A DNA stretch of 14,074 nucleotides from Ruminococcus flavefaciens. GTDB taxonomy: Bacteria > Bacillota > Clostridia > Oscillospirales > Ruminococcaceae. A program made the position numbers and the translations under genes. The stretch is taken from NCBI GenBank assembly GCA_002348905.1, contig DEBW01000175.1, positions 10,228 through 24,301 on the forward strand. Reading direction: 5' to 3'. Below the pieces are notes generated by a model, which was not told the DNA's origin, did no database searches, and saw only the letters and a program-made list of their open reading frames with translations. Below, one piece after another: positions 7,027-13,943 of this stretch (position 1 is its first letter; each line of letters begins with the position of its first letter).

Positions 7027-7839
7027 TTATAAATTATAAAAGTTCTTAAAATTCTCAGAGAGAACGAGGCGGTTTTCCTCCTCGGAGAAGCCGCAGGCGA
7101 GGAAGCGTTCAAGTTCGTCGTCGTGGTTCCACATAGGGAAGTCAACGCCGAAGAAAGCGTTCTCAATGCCGAAAGCACGAATACGCTCGGCAGCCTTTTC
7201 CGGAGACATAAACGGCATAGAGCTGCTTATATCAATGCGGAGGTTCTCAAAGCGGCGGGGGAGTACTTCCTCAGCTGTATCCCACTGCTGATAGCCGCCC
7301 ATATGAGCAGCCTGCAATTTGAGTTTAGGGAAATTTTTGCAGATATTAGCGATTCTTACAGGATCAGAGTAGTCGTATCTGTTATCTCCGCAGTGTATCA
7401 TAAGAGGGAGTTCGCCTTCAATTATCTCATATATCTTGAAAGCTTTCGGAGAGTCAGCCTTGAATTTCTGAAAATCCGGGTGGAGCTTGACACCGTGAAG
7501 ACCGAGAGCCTTTATCTGAGCGATATCGCCTTCGAGGTCATCGGAGTCCGGGTGAGTTGTGCCGAAGCCGTAGAAAGAAGAATGAGTCTTACACTCTCCG
7601 GCGATAAATTCGTTGATATGTCTTGTCTGCTGCGGAGTAGTAGCAGTAGAGCAAACGAGGTACTTAGCAACACCGATCTTGGCGCCGCTCTCGACGAGGT
7701 TTTTACTAAGACCGCAGCCATTCATGGGAATATCATAGAAATGACCGATATTCACTGTAGCAGCCGTAGCTATTTTTTCGGGAAATATATGAGCATGAGC
7801 GTCGATTATTTCATATTTACCATATTTTTCAGAAACCAT
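7027..7839 (-). CDS. Metal-dependent amidohydrolase (amidohydrolase 2 / TIM-barrel family)
   Basis: The start at 7839 (MVSEKYGKYEIID) is chosen because AAGGAG lies 9 bases upstream; the upstream in-frame ATG (MKNKKE) is only about 5 bases from the predicted RNA start and lacks a ribosome site. The 270-residue protein has amidohydrolase TIM-barrel landmarks in order: HAH at 15-17 (metal site), KLHP at 118-121, IHCGD at 148-152, AAHMGG at 177-182, and FGVDFP at 230-235 with the metal-binding D233. This is the Amidohydro-related group that includes decarboxylases such as aminocarboxymuconate-semialdehyde and salicylate types. The substrate is not evident. It hydrolyses or decarboxylates a small molecule in the cytoplasm. 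It has its own promoter and lies downstream of the polyamine operon's terminator, so it is probably separate from that operon. Confidence 0.88.
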   Translation of the reverse strand: MVSEKYGKYEIIDAHAHIFPEKIATAATVNIGHFYDIPMNGCGLSKNLVESGAKIGVAKYLVCSTATTPQQTRHINEFIAGECKTHSSFYGFGTTHPDSDDLEGDIAQIKALGLHGVKLHPDFQKFKADSPKAFKIYEIIEGELPLMIHCGDNRYDYSDPVRIANICKNFPKLKLQAAHMGGYQQWDTAEEVLPRRFENLRIDISSSMPFMSPEKAAERIRAFGIENAFFGVDFPMWNHDDELERFLACGFSEEENRLVLSENFKNFYNL

Positions 7840-7875
7840 TTTTCCTGACTCCTTTTTATTTTTCATAACTACAAT

Positions 7876-7904
7876 ATTATATATCAAAAAGAAGATTTTG
7901 TCAA
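7876..7904 (-). promoter_or_regulatory. Consensus promoter of the amidohydrolase gene
   Basis: On the - strand, TTGACA (7899-7904), 17-base spacer, TATAAT (7876-7881), perfect in both hexamers. The first 12 bases (TTGACAAAATCT) are identical to those of the tRNA-Leu promoter at 7012-7023. Confidence 0.88.
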
Positions 7905-7919
7905 ATAGGATTAAACTAT

Positions 7920-7950
7920 ATAAAGCTATCAGCGTGAGCCGATAGCTTTT
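7920..7950 (-). terminator. Terminator of the polyamine operon
   Basis: AAAGCTATC (7922-7930) pairs with GATAGCTTT (7941-7949), with extra GC/GC pairing around a GTGA loop. On the - strand the stem is followed by TTTATATAG. It starts 5 bases after the stop of the last operon gene and lies just before the next promoter. Confidence 0.75.
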
Positions 7951-7954
7951 AAGT

Positions 7955-8443
7955 CTACAGCAGGTGATAATAAGGGCAGATATTGGCGTAAGAGCCGTCT
8001 TTCATGCGGAAGCCTTCGGGAATAGTACCGAGCTGAAGAAAGCCAAGTCTTTCATAGAGATGCCGTGCATGGAGATTGGATTCAACCACTGCATTGAACA
8101 GCAATATCTTGAAACCAAGCGCTTTAGCCTGTATAAGGCAGTCTTTTACCAGTTTTTCGCCGATATGCTTGCCACGGCTTACCTTGCTCACGGCATAGCT
8201 TGCGTTGGCGATATGACAGCATCTGCCTACACTAACAGGGTGGAGAATGTACAGACCGAGGATATCCCCGTAATTATTCTTAGCCACACCGCAGAAGGTC
8301 TGAACCGAGAAAAATTCCCTTCCAGACCTTTGAGTAAGCGGTCTTTCCTGCGGAAAAGCCATACCTTCCTCAACGACCTCATTCCATATACGAACCATTT
8401 CAGGAACGTCTTTTTCCTGATATTCAGTTAAAATAATACTCAT
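7955..8443 (-). CDS. GNAT family N-acetyltransferase (phosphinothricin-acetyltransferase-like)
   Basis: A 162-residue single GNAT domain that transfers acetyl from acetyl-CoA to an amine. The start at 8443 (MSIILTEYQ) has AAGGTGAT at the right distance. The acetyl-CoA loop is visible as VSRGKHIGEKLV (R-x-x-x-x-G-x-x-L type, about 90-100), and the late motif VVESNLHARHLYERLGFLQLGTIPEGFR (about 117-144) is the hallmark of the PAT/YncA-like branch, where N-x-x-A-x-x-L-Y-E-x-x-G-F is conserved. It is the last gene of the polyamine operon, 49 bases after nspC, and is followed at once by a terminator. That position makes polyamine or polyamine-intermediate acetylation an attractive inference, but PAT-like enzymes also act on antibiotics, amino acids and tRNA-linked substrates. 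Confidence 0.88.
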   Translation of the reverse strand: MSIILTEYQEKDVPEMVRIWNEVVEEGMAFPQERPLTQRSGREFFSVQTFCGVAKNNYGDILGLYILHPVSVGRCCHIANASYAVSKVSRGKHIGEKLVKDCLIQAKALGFKILLFNAVVESNLHARHLYERLGFLQLGTIPEGFRMKDGSYANICPYYHLL

Positions 8444-8492
8444 GCTATCACCTTATTCAAGTCCGGCAGTCAGAACCTTTTATAAAAAACTC

Positions 8493-9635
8493 TTATAATC
8501 TTGCCTTGAAGTCGCTGTAGCCGAACTCCTTTAGCGTCTCAGTATTTCCGTCAGATTTTAATAGAACAATGGCAGGCAGAGGCATACCATTGAAGGTATT
8601 GTTTTTGACCATAGAATATATCGCCATGTCTCCGAACACAAGACGGTCGCCTATACTCAGAGGCTTGTCAAATGAGTAGATGCCGATAGAATCGCCGGCG
8701 AGACAAGTCTGAGAGCCAAGACGGTAGCTGTAAGGCTTTTCATCCTTTTCACCTGCGTGACGAAGCGGAGGACGGTACGGCATTTCGAGTACGTCAGGCA
8801 TATGGCAGGCAGCAGAAGTGTCAAGGATAGCGATAGGCATATCATTTTCTGTAAGGTCGAGAACTTCTGTCACGAGATAGCCTGCATTGAGAGCGATAGC
8901 TTCTCCGGGTTCAAGAAATACTTCCAGTCCGAATCTGTCCTGAAGCATTTTTATGCATTTTTCAAGGCGAGGGATATCGTAGTCAGGGCGAGTGATGTGA
9001 TGACCTCCGCCGAGATTTATCCACTCCATTTTTTCGAGGATATCCCCGAATTTTTCGATCATTGCATCGAGAGTAGCTTCAAGGTCGTCTGAATTCTGCT
9101 CACAAAGGGTGTGCATATGCAGACCGGTTACGCCGTCAAGGTCGTCATCACGGAAATTACGGCGTGTTATGCCAAGTCTTGAAGCAGGGGAGCAAGGATC
9201 GTATATCTCATGACCTTCCTGAGTAGAAAACTCCGGATTGATTCGCAGACCTATCTTTTTGCCTGCTTTAAGGACTTTTTCACGGTACTTATCGAGCTGA
9301 TTAAAGGAATTGAAGATGATATGACCGCAGTAGGATATTATCTCATCAATTTCATTTTCACGGTAAGCAGCTGAGAAAACATGGTTCTCCTTGCCCATTT
9401 CCTCAAAGCCGAGTTTAGCCTCAAAAAGACCGCTGCAGGCAGTACCGTCAAGGTACTGAGCTATCAGCGGATATGTGCTGTAGCATGAATAGGCTTTCTG
9501 AGCGAGCAGTATCTTAGCGCCTGTACGCTCACGAACGCCTTTGAGTATTTCCAGATTGCTGATAAGTGCTGCCTCGTCGATGACGTAGCACGGCGTAGGC
9601 AGGCACTTTTTCAGATTGTCGATATTGTTCATCAT
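8493..9635 (-). CDS. nspC: Carboxynorspermidine/carboxyspermidine decarboxylase
   Basis: A PLP-dependent fold-III (alanine racemase/ODC-like) decarboxylase that removes CO2 from carboxyspermidine or carboxynorspermidine to give the polyamine. The 380-residue length is normal for NspC. Key positions are K47 in LLAQKAYS (PLP Schiff base), HMHTLCEQ at 173-180 (typical of NspC/CANSDC), GGGHHIT at 209-215 (phosphate loop), EPGEA at 242-246, and the C-terminal CLAGD at 311-315, whose cysteine and aspartate belong to the active site of the partner subunit. The start ATG at 9635 overlaps the stop of the YbjQ gene (ATGATGA) and has no clear ribosome site, so translation is probably coupled; a second ATG follows immediately. 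The synthase that makes its substrate lies two genes upstream in the same operon. A closely related alternative substrate is carboxyaminopropylagmatine. Confidence 0.94.
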   Translation of the reverse strand: MMNNIDNLKKCLPTPCYVIDEAALISNLEILKGVRERTGAKILLAQKAYSCYSTYPLIAQYLDGTACSGLFEAKLGFEEMGKENHVFSAAYRENEIDEIISYCGHIIFNSFNQLDKYREKVLKAGKKIGLRINPEFSTQEGHEIYDPCSPASRLGITRRNFRDDDLDGVTGLHMHTLCEQNSDDLEATLDAMIEKFGDILEKMEWINLGGGHHITRPDYDIPRLEKCIKMLQDRFGLEVFLEPGEAIALNAGYLVTEVLDLTENDMPIAILDTSAACHMPDVLEMPYRPPLRHAGEKDEKPYSYRLGSQTCLAGDSIGIYSFDKPLSIGDRLVFGDMAIYSMVKNNTFNGMPLPAIVLLKSDGNTETLKEFGYSDFKARL

Positions 9636-9943
9636 ACGTATTTTACAGCAGTACCATATGCAACGACTTCAGCAGCCCCCTGAGTTATCTCAGAAGAAGA
9701 GTAGCGGAAGTTTATTATAGCATCAGCACCGAGACGCTGAGCCTGTTCAGTCATACGCTGTTTTGCGATAGTACGTGCTTCGTTCATCATATCAGTGTAA
9801 GCAGTCATTTCGCCGCCTACGAGATTTTTTAGACCGGCAAGAAAGTCATTGCCGATGTGTTTGCACTGTACAGTTGCGCCTTCTACGAGACCAAGGACTT
9901 CATAATTCTTATCAGCGATGTTATCAGTTGTAGCGATAAGCAT
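9632..9943 (-). CDS. YbjQ / UPF0145 family protein
   Basis: A 103-residue protein of the YbjQ (UPF0145, 'putative heavy-metal-binding') family; the size is typical. Family landmarks are the N-terminal MLIATTDNI strand, VLGLVEG, then the long helix EARTIAKQRMTEQAQRLGAD leading to AIINFRYSSSEI and the C-terminal VVAYGTAVKY strand. Members form small pentameric rings in known structures; their function is not settled and the metal-binding label is weak. The start at 9943 is preceded by AAGGAGG, which itself overlaps the TAA of the upstream synthase gene; its own stop overlaps the start of nspC. It is thus tightly embedded between the two committed steps of spermidine synthesis, which suggests some link to that pathway, but a catalytic role cannot be claimed. 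Confidence 0.88.
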   Translation of the reverse strand: MLIATTDNIADKNYEVLGLVEGATVQCKHIGNDFLAGLKNLVGGEMTAYTDMMNEARTIAKQRMTEQAQRLGADAIINFRYSSSEITQGAAEVVAYGTAVKYV

Positions 9944-9958
9944 ATATTTTGTACCTCC

Positions 9959-11161
9959 TTAGTCAACGAGAGTTGGCTCGAAGTCCTCTTCCCAAGGAAG
10001 TCCCCACTTGTTGAGAGCTTCCATGAACGGATCAGGATCGAACTCTTCGATATTGTAAACGCCGGCTTTTTTCCATGTACCGGTCATTATCATCATAGCG
10101 CCGATCATAGCAGGTACACCTGTTGTGTAGGAGATAGCCTGTGAGCCGACTTCCTTGTAGCACTCCTGATGATCGCAGATATTGTAGAGGTAGTAGTTCT
10201 TGTCCTTGCCGTCCTTCTTACCACGGAAGATACAGCCGATATTTGTCTTGCCGACAGTTCTCGGACCGAGTGAAGCAGGATCAGGGAGAACAGCCTTGAG
10301 GAACTGGAGAGGAACTATCTCCTTGCCTTCGTACATGATAGGCTCGATAGAAGTCATACCAACATTTTCAAGACACTTGAGGTGAGTGAGGTAGCTCTGA
10401 CCGAATGTCATGAAGAAGCGGATGCGCTTGATGCCCTTGATATTGAGAGCGAGAGATTCAAGCTCTTCATGGTGGAGAAGGTACATATCCTTTTCGCCTA
10501 CGCCCTTGAAGTTGTAAACTCTCTTGATCTCCATAGGCTCAGTCTCAACCCACTTGCCGTCCTCGATGTAGCTTCCCTTGGCGGAAACCTCACGGATGTT
10601 AATTTCAGGGTTGAAGTTTGTAGCGAACGGATAACCGTGGTCACCGCCGTTGCAGTCGAGGATGTCGATGTAGTTTATCTCGTCGAACTGATGCTTCATA
10701 GCGTAAGCGGAGAATACTCCTGTAACGCCGGGATCGAAGCCGCTTCCGAGGAGAGCTGTGATACCAGCCTGCTCGAACTTTTCACGGTAAGCCCACTGCC
10801 ACTTGTACTCGAATTTAGCAGTATCAAGAGGCTCATAGTTTGCAGTATCAACATAGTGAGTCTTTGTAGCGAGACAAGCGTCCATTATAGTGAGATCCTG
10901 ATAGGGGAGAGCGAGGTTGAGAACAACGTCCGGCTTGTAGCTGTTGATAAGAGCGATAAGCTCGTCAACATTGTCAGCATTTACCTGAGCTGTTTCGATT
11001 ACAGTCTTTGTAGTAGGCTGGAGCTTTTCTTTGAGAGCGTCGCACTTTGACTTAGTACGGCTTGCGATCATGATACCCTCAAATACTTCGCTGTTCTGAC
11101 AGCACTTGTGGATAGCAACGGAAGCAACGCCTCCGCAGCCGATAATCATACATTTTCCCAT
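9959..11161 (-). CDS. Carboxynorspermidine/carboxyspermidine synthase (saccharopine dehydrogenase-like)
   Basis: An NAD(P)H-dependent reductive coupling enzyme of the saccharopine dehydrogenase family (CASDH/CANSDH). It condenses L-aspartate beta-semialdehyde with putrescine (or diaminopropane) to give carboxyspermidine, the substrate of NspC. The 400 residues start with a Rossmann loop GCGGVAS at 8-14, then ASRTKSKCDAL, and include HYVDTANYEPLDTA, GSGFDPGVTGVFSAYA (the D-P-G-V motif typical of this family), ILDCNGGDHGYPFATNFN, and a C-terminal TGVPAMIGAMMI helix. The start at 11161 (MGKCMIIG) has AGGAG 8 bases upstream. The absence of a lysine-pathway neighbour and the presence of nspC two genes on argue strongly for the polyamine role over saccharopine metabolism. 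It lies 25 bases after a GNAT gene and overlaps the ribosome site of the YbjQ gene. Confidence 0.93.
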   Translation of the reverse strand: MGKCMIIGCGGVASVAIHKCCQNSEVFEGIMIASRTKSKCDALKEKLQPTTKTVIETAQVNADNVDELIALINSYKPDVVLNLALPYQDLTIMDACLATKTHYVDTANYEPLDTAKFEYKWQWAYREKFEQAGITALLGSGFDPGVTGVFSAYAMKHQFDEINYIDILDCNGGDHGYPFATNFNPEINIREVSAKGSYIEDGKWVETEPMEIKRVYNFKGVGEKDMYLLHHEELESLALNIKGIKRIRFFMTFGQSYLTHLKCLENVGMTSIEPIMYEGKEIVPLQFLKAVLPDPASLGPRTVGKTNIGCIFRGKKDGKDKNYYLYNICDHQECYKEVGSQAISYTTGVPAMIGAMMIMTGTWKKAGVYNIEEFDPDPFMEALNKWGLPWEEDFEPTLVD

Positions 11162-11186
11162 TTTTCATACTCCTTTTTTGTTTTGA

Positions 11187-11648
11187 TTATTTGGTTATAA
11201 GCTTCATTGGACAGAATTGCGAAACGCTTTCTGTGAAGCCGAGTTTTTTATAAAGATGATATCCATCATCCGAAGCTTTAAGTTCGATATAGTCAAGCTG
11301 CATCACTTTTGCATCAGATATCAGCATTTTCATGAGTTTTTCAGCAATACCATTGCGTCTGTAGTCAGGTGCAACATAAACATTCAGAACTGTACCGGTC
11401 ATTCCGTTTGGAAAATTTGTATTTGGCGGCATTTCATTTACAACAAGAAATGCTGAACCGATTATATTACCGTTATCTTCAGCGACATATGCAAAAAAGT
11501 CACGGTTAAGGTGTTCGGAATAGTAAAGAGGAAGTTTTGCTCTTATATTGTCAGCCTGTTCCGCAGTCATATCCGGAAAGTCCTCATGAAGATATTCAAG
11601 GCGGATGTCTGTAAGTCCGGCAGTATTTTCAGCTTTGTAAATATTCAT
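11187..11648 (-). CDS. GNAT family N-acetyltransferase
   Basis: A 153-residue single GNAT domain. The acetyl-CoA site is visible as NVYVAPDYRRNGIAEKLMKML (strand 4, then the R-R-x-G-I-A loop, about 89-109), followed by YIELKASDDGYHLYKKLGF, where HLYKKLGF is the conserved end of the fold. The start at 11648 has no clear ribosome site. It lies 9 bases after the agmatinase stop, so normal translation would depend on ribosomes finishing speB; the TGA inside speB may therefore also lower expression of this gene. Its place between agmatinase and carboxyspermidine synthase makes a polyamine N-acetyltransferase function plausible, but the sequence is not close enough to SpeG or PaiA to name it so. 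Confidence 0.88.
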   Translation of the reverse strand: MNIYKAENTAGLTDIRLEYLHEDFPDMTAEQADNIRAKLPLYYSEHLNRDFFAYVAEDNGNIIGSAFLVVNEMPPNTNFPNGMTGTVLNVYVAPDYRRNGIAEKLMKMLISDAKVMQLDYIELKASDDGYHLYKKLGFTESVSQFCPMKLITK

Positions 11649-11657
11649 GGCGAACTT

Positions 11658-12509
11658 TTATGAAAGTGCAAGCAGCATCTCTCTTATGACCTTGCAGGCA
11701 ACAGCAGTTGATACGCCTGACTGGTCGTAGGTCGGACTAAGCTCATTAACGTCACAGCCGACTATATTCAGCTTGCTGCAAACGAGAGTTATAGCCTTTC
11801 TCAGTTCTTCAAAGGTCACGCCGCCGGCTTCCGGAGTACCGGTACCGGGGAATATGGACGGATCGAGAACGTCAAGGTCGAGAGTGAAGTAAACGTTCTT
11901 GCCTTTGAGCTTCTCAACGACTTCTTCGAGACCGTCAAAACTGAACTTGTGCATTTCTGTATGCTCGTCAGCGAAGAAAAACTCCTCACGGTCGCCGCTT
12001 CTTATGCCGAACTGGAAGATGTGGTCGTCTCCGACAAGTTCCCAGCAGCGTCAGAGAACACAGGCGTGGGAAAGTTCCTGTCCGAGGTATTCTTCACGCA
12101 GGTCAGCGTGAGCGTCGAAGTGGACGATATAAAGGTCAGGATACTTGTCCTTTACAGCCATTACAGAGCCGAAAGTAACAAGGTGTTCGCCGCCTATCAT
12201 GAATGGCAGTTTGCCGTCATTGAGTATAGTTGACGACCTTACAGCGATATCGGCGATAGTGCGTTTTACGCTTCCGAAAGGAAGTTCAAGGTCGCCGCTG
12301 TCGAAGTAGCTGTAATCGGTCATATCCTTATTTTGATAAGGGCTGTATGTCTCGATACCGAAGCTTTCGTTTCTTATGACAGCCGGAGCAAATCTTGTTC
12401 CGGGACGAAAGCTTGTAGTACCGTCAAAGCCTGCGCCGAAAAGGACTATCTTAGCGTCGCTGTATTCGCTGTCGCAGGCGATAAAGGTCTGCACATTCTT
12501 ATTCAACAT
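11658..12509 (-). pseudogene. speB: Agmatinase (ureohydrolase) interrupted by an in-frame TGA
   Basis: Mn-dependent ureohydrolase that normally splits agmatine to putrescine and urea (or acts on an aminopropylated agmatine). Read through a single TGA at codon 153 (12051-12053), the frame from ATG 12509 to TAA 11658 is continuous, 283 codons plus stop, normal SpeB size. Motifs on both sides are intact: GGEH at 106-109, DAHAD at 132-136, then after the TGA FGIRSGDREEF, LDLDVLDP with D211/D213, and GTGTPEAGG. The TGA falls in LSHACVL*RCWELVG, where the homologue I remember best (B. subtilis SpeB) has arginine, so a CGA or AGA to TGA change is the simplest origin. Translation stopping there would give a 152-residue product without the second metal-ligand motif. 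The downstream ATG at 11954 lacks a ribosome site. The 5' end overlaps speE by 11 bases. Recent inactivation, read-through and sequence error are all possible. Confidence 0.88.
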
Positions 12510-13350
12510 CTCTCAGCATCTCCTCAACGTAATTTGGAAGGGCGAAAGCTCCGCAGTGGAGCTGAGTATTGTAGTATTTTGTCTTTAGTCCCAGCATACT
12601 CCATTTTGTGGCATTGTAGTCACGTACAGGGTGGTACTTTTTAGATGCAAATCCGAAAAGCCAATGACCTGACGGGTATGTAGGGATATGAGCCTGATAA
12701 ACCCGGCTTATCGGGAAGCTTTCAACGATGCGCTTGTGTGACCTCTGCATTGCAGCAGCGTCTTCATCGTAGAACGGACTTTCATGCTGATTTACCATGA
12801 TACCGTCCTCACGCAGCGCCTTGAAGCAGCTTCCGTAAAATTCCTTGGTGAAAAGACCTTCACCAGGGCCGAATGGATCAGTTGAGTCAACGATAATGAT
12901 ATCGTATTTGTTTTCACAGCGGCGTATGAATTTAACGCCGTCCTCGTAGTAGATATTCAGTCTTGGATCATCCAGACGGCAGGCAGTTGTCGGCAGAAAT
13001 TTCTTGCTCACCTCGACAACGAGTTCGTCTATCTCAACGAGGTCTATGCTTTCCACAGAGTCGTAGCGTGTAAGTTCTCTTACAACGCCGCCGTCACCGG
13101 CACCGATAACAAGGATATTCTTCGGATCAGGGTGAACAGCCATAGGTACGTGAGTTATCATCTCGTGATATATGAATTCGTCTTTTTCAGTGAGCATCAT
13201 ATATCCGTCAAGTGTGAGAAATCTGCCGAACTCCTTTGAATCGAAAACGTCAATGCGCTGAAATTCGCTGTTTCCGCTATAGAGCTGGTGGTCTACCTTG
13301 ATAGAAAACTTAACATTTGGAGTATGACGCTCGGTGAACCATAATTCCAT
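12499..13350 (-). CDS. speE: Spermidine synthase (polyamine aminopropyltransferase)
   Basis: Transfers aminopropyl from decarboxylated S-adenosylmethionine to putrescine (or another diamine, possibly agmatine). The 283 residues are full length. Landmarks are MELWFTE at the N-terminus, the small beta domain with LDGYMMLTEKDEFIYHEM (47-64), GAGDGG at 83-88 (usually GGGDGG), VEID at 105-108 for the ribose hydroxyls, and VDSTDPFGP at 154-162 with catalytic D155 and D158. The start at 13350 has AGGAGG at ideal spacing. It overlaps speB at the 3' end and follows the 4-TM gene by 24 bases. No S-adenosylmethionine decarboxylase (speD) is visible in the window, so its aminopropyl donor must come from elsewhere in the genome. 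Confidence 0.94.
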   Translation of the reverse strand: MELWFTERHTPNVKFSIKVDHQLYSGNSEFQRIDVFDSKEFGRFLTLDGYMMLTEKDEFIYHEMITHVPMAVHPDPKNILVIGAGDGGVVRELTRYDSVESIDLVEIDELVVEVSKKFLPTTACRLDDPRLNIYYEDGVKFIRRCENKYDIIIVDSTDPFGPGEGLFTKEFYGSCFKALREDGIMVNQHESPFYDEDAAAMQRSHKRIVESFPISRVYQAHIPTYPSGHWLFGFASKKYHPVRDYNATKWSMLGLKTKYYNTQLHCGAFALPNYVEEMLRDVE

Positions 13351-13374
13351 AATAAACCTCCTGACGATAAGGAA

Positions 13375-13899
13375 TCAGATTTTTTCGACAGCCTTTTTTG
13401 GATTGTCGATAAGCTCCGGAGAAATGCCGTTCATTTTCAGAACCACCTTGAGCATAGGGCGATTGATGAGATAAATTATGCAGTAAGCAACGATAAAGCT
13501 TACGATGAATGACTTTATGAACATTATCGGGAAAGGCGGGAGCTGAGCCATTCCGTGGCTTTCCTGCATTACAAGGTAGCGCACGAGCAGTACCATTGCA
13601 AAAGTAATGACAGGTGTGTAGATAAAGTCAGAAACAGCGGTCGAAACAAGTCTTGAAGCACATTTGTTTTCAGTCAGCCCAAGAGCACCGACAACTTTAT
13701 CCTCGGCTTTTTTCATCGGCATAAGAAAGCTTAGCGCAAAGCTTATCACAGCACTTACGCCGAAGCTCATCAGCCATACGTTCAGTGTAGGTTTTTCAGC
13801 TTGCAGCGTATTCGTCAAAGAGAGGAAAAGGCTGAGACTGAATCCCATGAGAATATTCATGTGGAATCCTACTTTTTTCATTTTTTTCTGCATTTCCAT
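13375..13899 (-). CDS. Four-TM membrane protein, first visible gene of the polyamine operon
   Basis: A 174-residue integral membrane protein not assigned to a known family with confidence. Four hydrophobic helices are clear at about 10-32, 39-61, 92-111 and 126-148, with basic ends (MEMQKKMKK at the N-terminus, MKKAEDK after helix 2, and a lysine-rich C-terminus), so both termini are predicted to be cytoplasmic. Helices 1-2 and 3-4 look like two related hairpins, reminiscent of small DUF2798-type proteins. The start is uncertain among ATG 13899, GTG 13908 and ATG 13893; 13899 is preferred because GGGG lies 11 bases upstream, whereas it almost touches the GTG. It lies 24 bases before speE in the same direction. 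A transport or sensing role for polyamines is possible from context only. Confidence 0.8.
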   Translation of the reverse strand: MEMQKKMKKVGFHMNILMGFSLSLFLSLTNTLQAEKPTLNVWLMSFGVSAVISFALSFLMPMKKAEDKVVGALGLTENKCASRLVSTAVSDFIYTPVITFAMVLLVRYLVMQESHGMAQLPPFPIMFIKSFIVSFIVAYCIIYLINRPMLKVVLKMNGISPELIDNPKKAVEKI

Positions 13900-13943
13900 A
13901 AAAAACACATCCCCTTATATAATATTAAAATTTTAAGCGTAAT

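Noticed and set aside
7123..7848. Long + strand open frame (241 codons) opposite the amidohydrolase gene
   Set aside because: It is the antisense shadow of a gene with full family motifs and consensus promoter; its translation has no recognisable domain and no ribosome site.
10382..11050. Long + strand open frame (222 codons) opposite the carboxyspermidine synthase gene
   Set aside because: The repeated Glu/Val/Leu/Ser-rich translation is typical of antisense to a biased coding gene; no promoter or ribosome site.
11658..11954. A separate short gene made of the C-terminal half of agmatinase
   Set aside because: It is in the same frame as the upstream half, lacks a ribosome site and is only part of one ureohydrolase domain; treated as one interrupted gene.
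12051..12053. Selenocysteine or a reassigned TGA in speB
   Set aside because: The position is arginine in the B. subtilis homologue as I recall it, no selenocysteine logic applies, and other genes here (for example the sensor ending at 3642 and the YbjQ gene) use TGA as a normal stop.
11899..12233. + strand frames opposite speB
   Set aside because: Antisense shadows without any start signal or domain.
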